A DNA stretch of 64,000 nt from Paramecium sonneborni (Eukaryota; Ciliophora; Oligohymenophorea; Peniculida; Parameciidae). The stretch is from contig CAJJDN010000032.1 of the NCBI GenBank assembly GCA_905182985.1, forward strand, positions 343,562 through 407,561. The letters are read 5' to 3'. This document shows, piece by piece, positions 47,561 to 59,284 of this stretch. The stretch's first letter is position 1. Each line of letters begins with the position of its first letter. A program made the position numbers and the translations under genes. The notes below the pieces were generated by a model. It was not told the origin of the DNA and ran no database searches. It worked only from the letters and a program-made list of their open reading frames with translations.

Positions 47561-49012
47561 ATGAATAAGTACGAAGTTAAAGGAGTAGTTGGAGAAGGAG
47601 CATATGGGATAGTATTAAAATGTGAAAATAAAGAGAATAATTAGATAGGTAGAGAGTTTATAATATATTTAGTGGCAATAAAGAAGTTCAAAGAGACAGA
47701 AGATAATGAGATTGTTAAAAAAAGTATATAGAGAGAAGTAAAGATGTTAAGACAATTGAAACATCCAAATATAATAGATTTATTTGAAGCATTCAAAAGG
47801 TATTAATATAAATATTGTACAGAAAAGGGAGAATCTATTTAGTATTTGAGTATGTAGAGAAAAACTTACTTGAAGTACTGTAAGCTTCTCCTAATGGATT
47901 AGATGTATTACATTAAATATTTTAAGTAAGGATATCTAAAGAGAATTGCATTTTAATTGTTGAAAGCTATGGAGTTTATTCATTATCATGATATAGTTCA
48001 TCGAGATATAAAACCTGAAAACATTTTAATAGATAATGAAAATAACTTGAAATTAATAGATTTTGGATTTGCAAGAGTAAAGTTGAAAGTTATTTTTTGT
48101 AGAGCTTAAATTTACCAGACACTTTAACAGATTATGTAGCAACAAGATGGTATAGATCTCCTGAACTTCTTTTAAATTATTAGACATATGGGAAAGGAGT
48201 AGATTTATGGGCAATCGGTTGTTTACTTTGTGAATTAACTGATGGTGAACCTATGTTTCCAGGAGAGAATGAAACAGATTAATTATATTTAATTTAAAAG
48301 ACTCTTGGTCCTTTAACACATGAGTAAATGGAAGTATTTTAAAAGAATCCAAGATTTCTTGGTATGAAATTCCCTGAAATAGGAAAACCTGAAACCATAG
48401 AGAGAAGGTATTTAAAATAAAATAAAATTTATAGGTATCTTGGTAAATTACCTTAAAAAGCTATTGGATTAGTAAAAGGTTTATTAAGAATGGATCCAAA
48501 AGAACGATTTACTTGTTTAGATGCATTAAAACATCCATATTTTGCAGATTATCCAGAAGCTTAAGAATATATTAAATAAATAGAGAGTAGATAAATTTAA
48601 GTTTAAAATGATGTGAATTAAAAAAGAGATTCTCTTATGAGTTAATAAAAATAATAAAACTAAATTGGACATACAAATCAAATTAGAACTAAAGTAATTC
48701 ATCTGATGATTTTAGAACTTTAAACCAGTTCCTAATTTTTTAAGTAGTCATGTTTTAATGTAGAGTACAGCTTATAATTATAAAATATCTGATTAACATA
48801 CTGCTGAGAGGGAATTAACAAATATGAAAAAGACAACTTCAGTAGATAAATTGCCATAAACATAATATAATGGTTTTAGTATTGGAAATGGGTTCTCATT
48901 TGCACCATCTAAAAATTAATAATTAAAAGCAAATCAACAATTAAAGTAATCTTAACCATAAATTAAAATATAAAACTTAAATATTATTTATAATGCTAAC
49001 ACTTACAATTAC

Positions 49013-49048
<36 letters not shown>

Positions 49049-49108
49049 TAACAATAGTAATAGTAACCTTAATAGTAATAACGTAAAATTATTAAGAAAA
49101 AAAGTTGA
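47561..49108 (+). CDS. CDKL-type protein kinase with polyglutamine tail
   Basis: A 467-residue protein; six introns (24, 23, 22, 26, 27 and 22 nt) give exactly 468 codons. Kinase domain residues about 1-290: [38 protein letters not shown], and the activation motif [16 protein letters not shown], whose T-D-Y is typical of the CDKL family. The PSTAIRE position reads [15 protein letters not shown], also CDKL-like (QREIKML). CDKL kinases act on cilia length and microtubule proteins in other eukaryotes. The tail ends in an 18-Gln run and KIIKKKS. Confidence 0.93.
49013..49082 (+). repeat. TAA trinucleotide repeat coding for polyglutamine
   Basis: Eleven TAA triplets in a row, then CAA/TAA/TAG mixtures. 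In the ciliate code this gives 18 consecutive Gln, 16 of them by reassigned stop codons, followed by P and four more Gln. Confidence 0.9.
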
Positions 49109-49176
49109 TTCCTTTTTGTTCTTTTATTAAAACTAACTAATTAAATTGTAAATTAATTTTATATAAGTTATAAAAA

Positions 49177-50783
49177 TCATTCTAAACCAAATTATCCTTC
49201 TAAAGCTTCATGAATAGTTGCCTTTAAAAATATTTCCATTGTTTATAATTCTTGATATCTACAGAAGTTATTAAATTAAATTATTATTACTTTGGTAATT
49301 CTAATCTATTAAAACATGTATGTGCTTTAGGATAAGGATTTTCATTATCAAAATTACTAGCTTAAATACAAAAATATGAAATTTCTCCCCTGTTACTTTC
49401 AAGTTTGCTATTTATTAATAATTATCATATACCTAAATCCTTCTACTGGTACTCTGGTTGAACCTGTACAAAATCTTAAAAATTAAGATAGTTAGGCTTA
49501 ATTCCAAGTACTAAGAATTTACCAAAACCATTAAATAAAATAATCTTCTGCAGAACAATCTTTATATATAGTATATTTAGACCAATCCTAAAGATCAATA
49601 AAAGGGAGACCGAATAAAATCATTTCAAATTCTTAAGGTTTGAATATCCTTAATAATGTTTTTGGAATAATTTAATAGAATCCTGTTAAAAAATCTGATA
49701 AATATGGTTCTAAAAATTATTAAGTGTAGTAGAATATACTATTAATAATGTTTAAAATAGAATACTTTAAATTTATATATTCCTGGACATTAGAATCTGA
49801 AACCTTAATTTCACATCCATTTTCTTTTAAATTAATTGTCTTGCCAAAATATTCTAATTAAAAGTAAAGATCTAATTAATCAATATTATTGTTTAATAAA
49901 TATTACCATGAATAGAATAACTATATAAATATTTATTAAATAAATACATCTTCATCAAAATATTTGATATCTTCCAAAACTATTTTTTATCTCAAGATAT
50001 GTTTGATAATTGTACGATCTAAATATGAACTAAGTGGAATTCTTTCAAAAAGACATTTTCCGACAATTATTCCTAAAAAGGAAAATAACTATCTTTTATC
50101 GAATGAATTTGATTAAACATTTGGATTAAATTTGTAAGTTAATTCTTTTGTTTCAGTTTTTTATAAATAACCTAAATTAACTAATTATTAAAGAATAGAA
50201 GTAGACCATTCTCTTAGTAAACCTCCAGCATCTTAAACTTTTTGATCTTCTTAAAAATTAATTTTTAATTCTCCATGTAAAAGACGAGATTTTAATTCCA
50301 TAATACTCTCCAATGAAGATTCTAATATTTGATTTTAAGAAATAGAAAGAATTGTACATCCATTCTAAATTCAATTTTTGTATAATTTACTTGCCAAGGA
50401 ATTCTTAGTTTTTCTAATTTAGCTCTGAACCAAACTTGCTTTTACCCAAAAGGTTCTAGTTAAATTTTCTTTTTTATTTGATAGAGTTACCTATTCATTG
50501 ATTTAGAGTATAGGATTGTATTCTTTTAATATCCATTAAAATCCTTATTCATTTTAAACCTTTTCCCAATATTTAATTCCTCTGTAATCTTCTATTCTAC
50601 TTACATTTTATTGTGAAGACATTAAACAATTATCTAAGTGATCATTAAACTTGAAATTATATTTTAATATTTTACAGCATGATTTGTAGTGTAAGATGGA
50701 AATACTTATTAACATTTAGGGCATTCAACCTCTCTTCCAAGAGTTGTTTAACTTGGAGATTTAATAGAACAGCAACACCCCAT
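49177..50783 (-). CDS. HECT E3 ubiquitin ligase with acylation motif and zinc finger
   Basis: Roughly 500 residues; several 25-32-nt introns. The protein starts MGCCCSIKS: Gly2 suits myristoylation and the three cysteines palmitoylation. Next comes CPKCQQVFPS..., HLDNC after one intron, a UBZ-like C2HC finger. The HECT N-lobe includes GELKINFQEDQ, DAGGLLREW, FSFLGIIVGKCLF and LEDIKYFD. The C-lobe has FCTGSTRVPVEGF, AHTCFNRLELPK (catalytic Cys in HTCFN) and the end TIHEALEGQFGLE. Other parts of the middle are not resolved. A membrane-anchored ligase is inferred from the N-terminus. Confidence 0.87.
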
Positions 50784-50813
50784 AAGATTAAATTATAAAC
50801 TATAAAAATAATA

Positions 50814-53800
50814 TCATTAGTTTTCTGCTTATTGTTATAATTCTTATTTTAAAGCTTCTATATTTAAAAAATTGATCCCTCTTCTTTTATTTATCAAAGT
50901 TCTTGCCTTATTTTATAAATATATAATAGCTGTCATTTATCCACTATTATATTATGTTTTAACAAATTGATTATAATAATCATGATGAAATTCAGTGTCT
51001 AATTAATTTTTTTTCTCTAAACTATTTAATAATAAAATTAATAATTACTCTTTTACTCCATATTTTAATTCAACACTAATCTTAGTAAGAGATACAATTA
51101 CATCATGAAATAAATATCCAAGTAAACCATTCTTTTCTTCATATAAAGGAATGTTAAGAATCTTTAAAAAATTCTTTTTATTTGCTGGGTTCAACAAGTC
51201 TTTTCCACTAACTCCAAAACATATAGCAATTTATGAAGAAAGTTTCCAAAATTATTTATAATTCAAAAAACCAGTTCCATATGGATCATAATCAACCCAA
51301 TATGACAATACATCATTTAATTAATATTTAGATATTGCATTCTATTCTTATTTAGCATGTTCTTCATAAGCTCCCAAAATTGAAGCTATAAATAAATTAA
51401 GCAAAACCAAAGAAAATATTAAGTGAAATGTAATAAAATATACATAAGCCAATTTCGTACCGCATCCATTATATCCATATTTTTGAAAATCTTCATAAGT
51501 TTCTATCTCTATACATGCAAAATCAGGACTTTAAATATGTAATGCATCTACCAATAATTCCCACCATAATTCTGAACTTGCAACTCTAACCAAAGAAAAC
51601 ATTGCAGTTGTAAATTTTCTAAAATGTACATCAAAATCATCTATATATTTCTAGGGTCTTAAATAACAAAATATATCTATTCCAAGACTTGTATAGATAA
51701 ACAGGAATACAAACATTATGTATAACATTGATAATGCATTTGGTATTACAGAAAATATTGAATGAAATAATCTTTCTATTTTATTGAAACGTCTTAAAAT
51801 TAATAATCTAATAATACTTAATTATTCTAAAGTTTCTTAACATTTATATTGCCACTGAAAAAGCCTTAAAACAACGTGTAAAATAAAATTCACCATTTCC
51901 ATTTTCATCTATTATTCTTTCAGCTAAACATATCCAAATACCAAATATTTCTATTATATTTATCAATTCCTTAAAATATATTTTAAAATCTTTTGCTATA
52001 AATCTAATTACAATTTCAAATATAAAAATAATAATGCAAACAAAATTAATTATTTCTAAAGATCTTTTAAAATGGTATTCCTAATTAACATAACGTAAAC
52101 TTAATGATAAAGTGTTAATAAAAATAATCATCAAATAAATTTTCTTTAGGTATACATTTTTAATTAAAAAGAATGCTATCTTCCTTATAAATGTTTTTGG
52201 TTTTCTAGATTTTACTTTTGGTTATAATTTATGTATTGATTTTTTAATATCAAACCATTCTCTTTGATTACTTTCCAATTCAAAAGTACCCTCTGCTTTT
52301 AATTTAGATTCATCATAAGTACTTACTACTAATCCAATAAACATATTGAGCATACATGTATTACCAATAAAAAAAATAACCTAAAAGTATATAGCCCAAT
52401 ATCTATTATAATTTTCTTCTGGTGTTTTGTTCTATCCTCTTATTGACCAAATTTATTCCATAATTGGAGACCAACCTTCTGATGTTACAGTTACAAATAA
52501 AGTTAAAGCACTATCCAAAATATTATCAAATCCTAATCTATGTTTTTACCATGAACCTCCATAATCCATGCAATCAATCTTAGAATGAATCTCATTTTCT
52601 TCTAATTCTATTCCAGTACAATAATAATTTAATCCTTTAAGAAGTTTCATTGCAAATGTTCCATAAAGTATAAAAAGAATAAAACAAAAAATACTCAATT
52701 ATACCATTTTAACTAGAGCATTTATTAAAGCAATTTATGCATATTTTATGCTATGAGTAACTTCAGCCCCTAATTTAATAAATTCAAAAACCCTTAAACT
52801 TGAAATAAAATTAATAACATGATTTCTAGTTGAAGTTGCAACAACAACAATTTCAACAGCAGTTATTATAAAATTTAAAACATTATAAAATGATTATGTT
52901 AAAAAGGCATCTCCTTATCCGAACAATCCATGTGCAATTATATGAAGAACAATGAATAAACAATATAAAGCTGTTGTTATTATATACAAAATGTCTAAAC
53001 TTGTATATAAATCAGAATGTGGATCTAACATTGGTGTCAATAAAATAATTCTTACAGCTGATAATCCAACTGCTATGAATCCTAGAACTTTAAATATTTT
53101 TGATTTAATTATTTCTTAAACATGCTATCGAAATTGATTATCTAATTTAAATAAATACATTGTTTTCATAACTTAAATTCTTGTCTAAATTTATTATTGA
53201 CTAGTTTATATATTTTAATCCAATTGAACACTTAAATCTCTTGATCTTTATTAAATTGGTTAAGGTTAATGTAAAAATTCATCATTTTCATTTTCATTGA
53301 ATTAAGGTTGATTAGGATTTGGCTATTATTCTTTTAAAAAATCTAAATTATCTAAATCCATTTGATTCTCAGGTTAGATTATTTTAGTTGGTCTTTTATT
53401 TAATCTTAAATTTCTTAGAATTCCTTATCTAACATTAGATATCAAAGATCTATTACCTGGAAAGTTAGACACACCTCTTGCTAAATGATGAGAAGATCGT
53501 AATTAGCTTGAAGACTATAATAATGAATAAAATTTGATTACAGTAAAATTTCTTATTGTTGTTATTAACTCTATAGCTGTTTATTTATATTCAATAGGTC
53601 TTACATTTTATTCTTATATTTTTACTTGTTTTGTAAATTCATTTAAAAATACTGCTGATAATAATTTAATGAATATAACCTACCCTAAAAGTATAAATAT
53701 TATATGATAAATAAAGGAAATAGGAGTTACTCTTCCATATCTATACATTGTAAGATGCCATTCTTCATTATAAAATATATTGAATGCTCCCATTAATGAA

Positions 53801-55747
53801 TTACCAAAATCATTATAATGAATTACAGTTTCATGATCAGATAATTACTACTTTAATAATGCATTCCCCAATAAAGCTACAAATATAGCAAAGACAATCC
53901 ATAAAGATATTATTGATTTGAGTTTAGAAATTGTCTAAATAGCAGCTCTTGTTAATATACTTATATGATAAAATATTTTTGCTGAGTATGAAAATTTTAT
54001 TACACGTATTAATTTAATAGCCTTAAACAATTATATTGTTCTATTTTAATTTATAATTACATTCTCTTCTAAAGCATATAATACACAAAATAATATCAAT
54101 TATGATATAATTGCTAAGAAGTCTAAATAATTAACTTATTTTTTAAAATAATTTCTAAAGCCTCTTGCAAATAGAAAGATTAATAATTCAAAATAAAAAT
54201 AAAGAGTACAACAAAATTCAATTATTTATAATTTAACAAGTGTAGCATCATCAATTCCATCATAATCAATAACAATTGAGAGTGTACATAAAATTATTAC
54301 AACATTATTAAAAAAAGCAAAATATATTGATTCAGACAATTCATTTGATATATTAGTAAATGAAATTCTATTTTTTATCCCTAATGATTATTAATCTTAA
54401 AAATAAAGAGTAAAATTTGTATTTTGAGTTTATTCTTTTTTCATACTCTTTCTTTTTTTACTCATAAGAGCTAATCTATCAGTCATTTATTATTATTTTT
54501 TTTGTTAAATTTCAGTTTCAATTTATTATTATTGTTTTTTAACTTTTAAGTGAGAATTTTTAATAGATGATTTAACAATGAAAGATTCATAAAAAGTGGC
54601 AAGTAATAAATTTGAAAATATAAATGCTAAGAAAACTAAAACCATAAGAAAGAAACCAGCTGTAAAATATGTAGGCATAGCTTTCCAGAACTAAGATGAG
54701 AATAATAAAATTACCATATAATTAGTTTCTGACCATCCGATTAAACAAAAATATGTAAAGATTACTAATAATGATTAAGGTAAATTATCAAATCTAGAAA
54801 AATTCCACATAAATTCTTCAGAATCATTTTCTTTTTCATTCCATTTTAAACCATATTAATATGGACTTCCACAAGTTAAGTGTTCAGGACATTCAAAAAT
54901 ACCACATAAATGAGGAGCTTCTTCTGATGCTTCCCATTCACCATTTTCATAATCAGGTTCAGGAGTTATTCTACATCTCATTGTTGTTAAACCCATAAAA
55001 AAATGTAATCCTATTACACTAAAGAAAAGCAAAAAAAATATAAAAGGTACTATTACTATTCCTAATTTAGAAAAACTACTAATATATGCATCAAGTTAAA
55101 TCTTAATTGGGGTTATTTCTACTGGTAATCTTATTACTCTTAATAATCTTATTGCTTTAAATATTTTAAATATTATATGATCACTATCAAGCAATATAAA
55201 CCATGAAAAAATAAAAGTTATGAAATGAATAAAATTCCATTTATCTTTTAAATAAGTGTTTTCTTCAAAGATTAATCCTTAAGAAATCACTCTTAAAATT
55301 ATTTCCACCCCAAAAAATATATTACAAACTACTTCAATTCCAATAGATAATTTACTCTAAGGAATACAGTAGGCAACAATATTTAAGATTGTTATTCCTA
55401 TTATAAAATTACTTAAACCTCTAATTATAGAACTTATATTACTTCTTGCTTAAAAATGTGGTAACGTTTCTTCTAAATGGATCATCTATTTTGAATAAAA
55501 ACAATGTCTTTTTAGCACTCAACTTACCAATTTATTTTTCTTCTTCTAATTCTGGTTAAATCTAGTCTAAATTTACACAATCAACTAACTCCGGCTTTTA
55601 AAGTAAATTATTCCAATCAAACTATTCACTCTCTCCAACAAGTATCTGTTCTAATCTCATTGATTAAATTTAAGCAATTGAGTCTGAAATTTAGTCTTTC
55701 GTAAATGGTTTAAATTCAATCCCCAATTTTCTGTAAGTTGATGACAT
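50814..55747 (-). CDS. Four-domain voltage-gated cation channel (Cav-like)
   Basis: About 1600 residues with many short introns, start MSSTYRKLGIEFKPF. Four repeats of six TM segments are visible; S4 of domain I reads AIRLLRVIRLP. Pores: DI FTYFCLIGWSET, DII FYNEEWHLTMY, DIII TVTSEGWSPIM, DIV VASSELWWELL. The EEEE positions are therefore Ile, Glu, Glu, Glu. After DIV S6 an EF-hand-like stretch (WVDYDPYGTGFLNY) and a helical tail follow. It resembles calcium channel alpha1 subunits, which drive the ciliary reversal current in Paramecium; ion preference here is open. HECT gene starts 30 nt after its end. Confidence 0.9.
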
Positions 55748-55836
55748 TTTGATAATTTAAATATTTAGACAATATTAATTATTATTATTATAATTCAAGA
55801 ATTATCAAATCTCTCGTTATCATTTTATACATTAAA

Positions 55837-57250
55837 TCATTATTTTAATGTATCAATATCATTATATTTTATTTCTTTGCTTTTTTTATTCAATATTTTT
55901 CCTTTACTTTACAAGAAAATCATAATGCACAAATCTTTTTTAATTTTATATAGTGATGCTCTAAATTCTTAACATTTATAAGTTTCTAATTCACAACTAA
56001 TAAATAGATATCGAATAATACTATTTTATCCATATTATAGTTCTACTAATAATCTTGTTATAAATATAATAGCATCACGAAATCGTTTGTCTATATTATC
56101 CATAATTATATAATGGATTATTTTAGTAACTAAAGAAATTCTTTATTTTCTCCAAATAATTTTTTTTACTGTAACTCAAAAATTGATAGTTATATGAAGA
56201 TAACTCCCTGAATTATTTTAAATTTTAATATCCAAACCCTTATGGATAAAATTTCATTGCAATTATATTTTAGAAATATCCTTCTATCCAAATTTAGAAT
56301 ATTCTGAATAAATAACTAAATTTAATGCAAAGAATTAATGTAAAATAACAAGTGAAAATATGACATAAATGATATAGAAATAATTTACGCCCAAGTGAGT
56401 ATCACATCTAATTATATTCTAGAAAATTAACTTCATCATTTTTCAAATAAATGCATACAAAAAAAGAGTTTCTGATTCAAACAGAATCTATAAACAAAAC
56501 TTACTTACAGAGAACATTATATTTATAAAATTTAAAAATCCAACCCTCCATTTTATCCAAAGGTCTAAGTTAATCAAATAAATCCTTTCCCAAACATGCA
56601 AATATAAACATAAATATGAACATTTTAAATAATATAGAAAAAGAAGGTACAACAGAAATTATTGTAGCAAAATAATTTTTCTATTTCAGAAAAGGATCTA
56701 ATAAAAATAGTACAACTTATTTTACAATGTAATAATTTCTGATTAACTAAAATGCAACCAAAAGTGCTTAAAATCTTTTTTGAAGATAGATCTAATCATT
56801 CATTTAAGATATACTGAATTAATTTACAAGATTAATTATTATAACGAAAATATCTACTATTATAAAAGGATTTCGATCATAGATGTTAAGAAATATAGCA
56901 ATTACTCTATTAAATGAAATTATCTTACTAATTCTAAACCAATTGAGCTATTTCTTTCCCAAAAGGATATCAAATATTAAGATTTAAAAGTTATTGCTTA
57001 AATTTTATTTCTTTGAATCTTCTATTGTTTTATCAAGATTTTTGACTCAAATCAAATTATATCTATTGATTCTTGAAGAGGTTTTTGCCAAAAAAAAATT
57101 TTTTCCCTCTGCGATTAATATTTATTCCTTTCTCATTTCTTTTTTAAATTAAATTGCTTTATACCATCAAGATTAAGATATTTTCTTATACTCAATCCCT
57201 AAACTTTTAAAAAGTTTATGAAATTGATATAAAAATAAAATAATTATTAT
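55837..57250 (-). pseudogene. Degenerate copy of channel domain IV
   Basis: Upstream of the Cav-like gene on the same strand lie pieces homologous to its fourth domain and tail: FQALLVAFQLIRNYYIVKQV (S4 area), LGKDLFDQLRPLD, CDTHLGVNYFYIIYVIFSLV (S6, compare CGTKLAYVYFITFHLIFSLV in the full gene), and FRDAIIFITRLLVELQYG (post-S6). TGAs fall between the pieces and the pore is damaged. No domains I-III are present. Possibly an old partial tandem duplication; a small single-domain gene is less likely. Confidence 0.65.
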
Positions 57251-57370
57251 AATTTGATGAACTTTATTTTATATTTGTGAGAATAAATTGACTTAATGTT
57301 TTTAGTCATAATCAAACATTATGAATACTAATTTGAATTCATCCCCTAATTGTTTTCATTTCTCATAACT

Positions 57371-57610
57371 TTATATTCCGTTTAAATTTAATTCTAAAAA
57401 TTCCAATTTATCATCAGATAGAATAACTTTCAAAATTATAAGTTTTTCTGTTTTAATCGTAACTAAATTTTTTTTTTTTCTAAATGGAAATTTAAGTCTC
57501 ATTAATTTTATTATTTGAAAATTAAATGCCCGAAATATTTGTAATTTGTAAATAGCCTTTATTTCTTTATTTATTATCAAATTCAAAAATGAGATTTTAT
57601 TATTCACCAT
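57371..57610 (-). other. Open frame of uncertain meaning
   Basis: A 79-codon frame beginning MVNNKISFLN, without conserved motifs, lies in line with the degenerate channel copy. It may be a remnant of that copy's 5' part or chance. A convincing continuation was not found. Confidence 0.2.
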
Positions 57611-57868
57611 TATATATTTAATAATATAATTAAGTCATCATTATTTTCAAAAGCTTTTTAAATTTAATTGCAAAATTAAATCCGTTAAATTAACTTTTTA
57701 ATGTGAAATTGTTTTAATAGGTATGAGTTCTAATTAATAAATATATTAAAAGGTAATTTTACATAATATCATGCTATATTATCTAGAATATTATTTATAA
57801 ATTTATCTATAATCTAATTGATATTAATAATAATTTTAATTCAAAAATATTTATATAGTTTTAGTAAT

Positions 57869-57883
57869 TAAAAAATTAAAAAA
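57869..57883 (-). terminator. Pol III oligo-T terminator of the tRNA
   Basis: On the minus strand, six T (57883-57878) follow the tRNA discriminator base almost at once, and a second T-run comes after AA. This is the usual RNA polymerase III stop. Confidence 0.75.
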
Positions 57884-57884
57884 T

Positions 57885-57965
57885 CGATGCCTGTGAGACT
57901 CGAACTCACGCGGGAAATCCCAACGGCTTAGCAGGCCGCCGCCTTAACCACTCGGCCAAAGCATC
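57885..57965 (-). tRNA. tRNA-Ser (anticodon GCU)
   Basis: On the minus strand, GATGCTTTGGCCGAGTGG starts a class II tRNA of 81 nt. The acceptor stem GATGCTT pairs with AGGCATC (one T-G), discriminator G. The D-arm has GAGTGGTTAAGGC. The anticodon loop CTGCTAA (stem GGC/GCC) carries GCT, reading AGC/AGT serine codons. The long variable arm and T-arm with GAGTTCGAGTCTC are typical of tRNA-Ser. No intron. GC content is much above its surroundings. Confidence 0.97.
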
Positions 57966-58223
57966 TAACTTATTGAGATTATCAATTCTTTTTATTTATA
58001 GTATAAATGATAATCAATCTTTAATTTCTCGTAATTTAATAATTTAATCTAATTTTTAATTTTTATTTAATTCTATTCAACTTTCATCAAAACTTTTTAT
58101 TTAAATTTTAATACGACATAGTTAAGTTAAGTCAGTATATCCATAATTATGGAATATCTGACTGTGGATAAATCTATATATTTTTTTCTTTAAATTCAGT
58201 TCTACAAAATAGTCAATTTTTTA

Positions 58224-58995
58224 TCAATGCCAACATTCTTAAAGACAAACATTTAATAATTTATTATTAGCTTTCTTCATTGATTCTAAACAAACTGCAC
58301 ATTCTTCGAATTATGATAATCCAGGATAAGTTGTAAGAAATTTATTATAATAATTTGCTTTAAAATGATCTTTAATAAATCTTATTTAGAAACCTTCATA
58401 ATATAATAATGAGTATATATACCTTTATAAATAGATGGATTTGCTTATCTAAAAGGAGATTGTTAATCTATATTTCCTTATTAATTTAAATTCCTGCGAA
58501 TAGCTTCCTATACTTATTTTCGAATTAATCTTTTTTTTCTAGTTCTTAATGCAGATAATCCTATTGTAAATAATAAAAGAGCGGCAATAACACAAACAGT
58601 TATGATAATAATTATTTTATTGCGCTCATAAAGAGACTGATCATCTTCATAATATGTAACAATTTTAAATTGTAATTCAATAGGGTTAGTTTGATTATTG
58701 TAGAGACCAATATAGATTACGTCAACATTAAAATTTGATTAATTAGTTATTAATTATTCTTATACATTTACTTTAGACTATAAGTTTTTGCTGTTTTACA
58801 AAGTAGGAATTTTAACTTAAGGTGTTTACTTAAAAACTAAACTATAATCTTGAATAATTTAAATTTATATTTACATACATCTGCTTCTATGGACAAACAT
58901 TAAAATTCTAAGTTAGTTGTACTTAATTCATATTCTAATTATATCCATTGATGAGATTCTATTTATAATTTAGATAAAATATTGCTATATATCAT
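58224..58995 (-). CDS. Single-pass membrane protein with truncated RING-like end
   Basis: A 238-residue protein; introns of 26 and 29 nt give exactly 239 codons. Luminal part of about 120 residues with VIYIGLYNNQTN, then one TM segment (IIIITVCVIAALLLFTIG) and a basic stop-transfer (LRTRKKRLIRK). The cytosolic tail ends ECAVCLESMKK...LLNVCLQECWH, which has the first Cys pairs of a RING-H2 finger but stops before the remaining ligands. So either the RING is truncated by a mutation or the last exon is missed. A start upstream of 58995 is possible, as no signal peptide is visible. Confidence 0.6.
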
Positions 58996-59284
58996 AATTG
59001 ATTAAAATTGGCAATAAAGCCCAAAAGATTAATCTAAAAAGTTAGATTAAATAGATTCTTTTTTAAATTAATTACTAAAGAATTAAGAAATAATTATTTA
59101 AAATTTAGTTCAATTGTTAGTTCAATGGTTTTAATAATGATAACTATAGAATTAGTTTTAAGAATCTATTAAACAGTGTTAATTAAACTAGATGTCAGAA
59201 TATTAAACAAAAGATATTTTTTGTTATGGTACAAATTATTTATAAAAATAACACACTTCTTATCCAAATCCAAAAGTCAAACTC

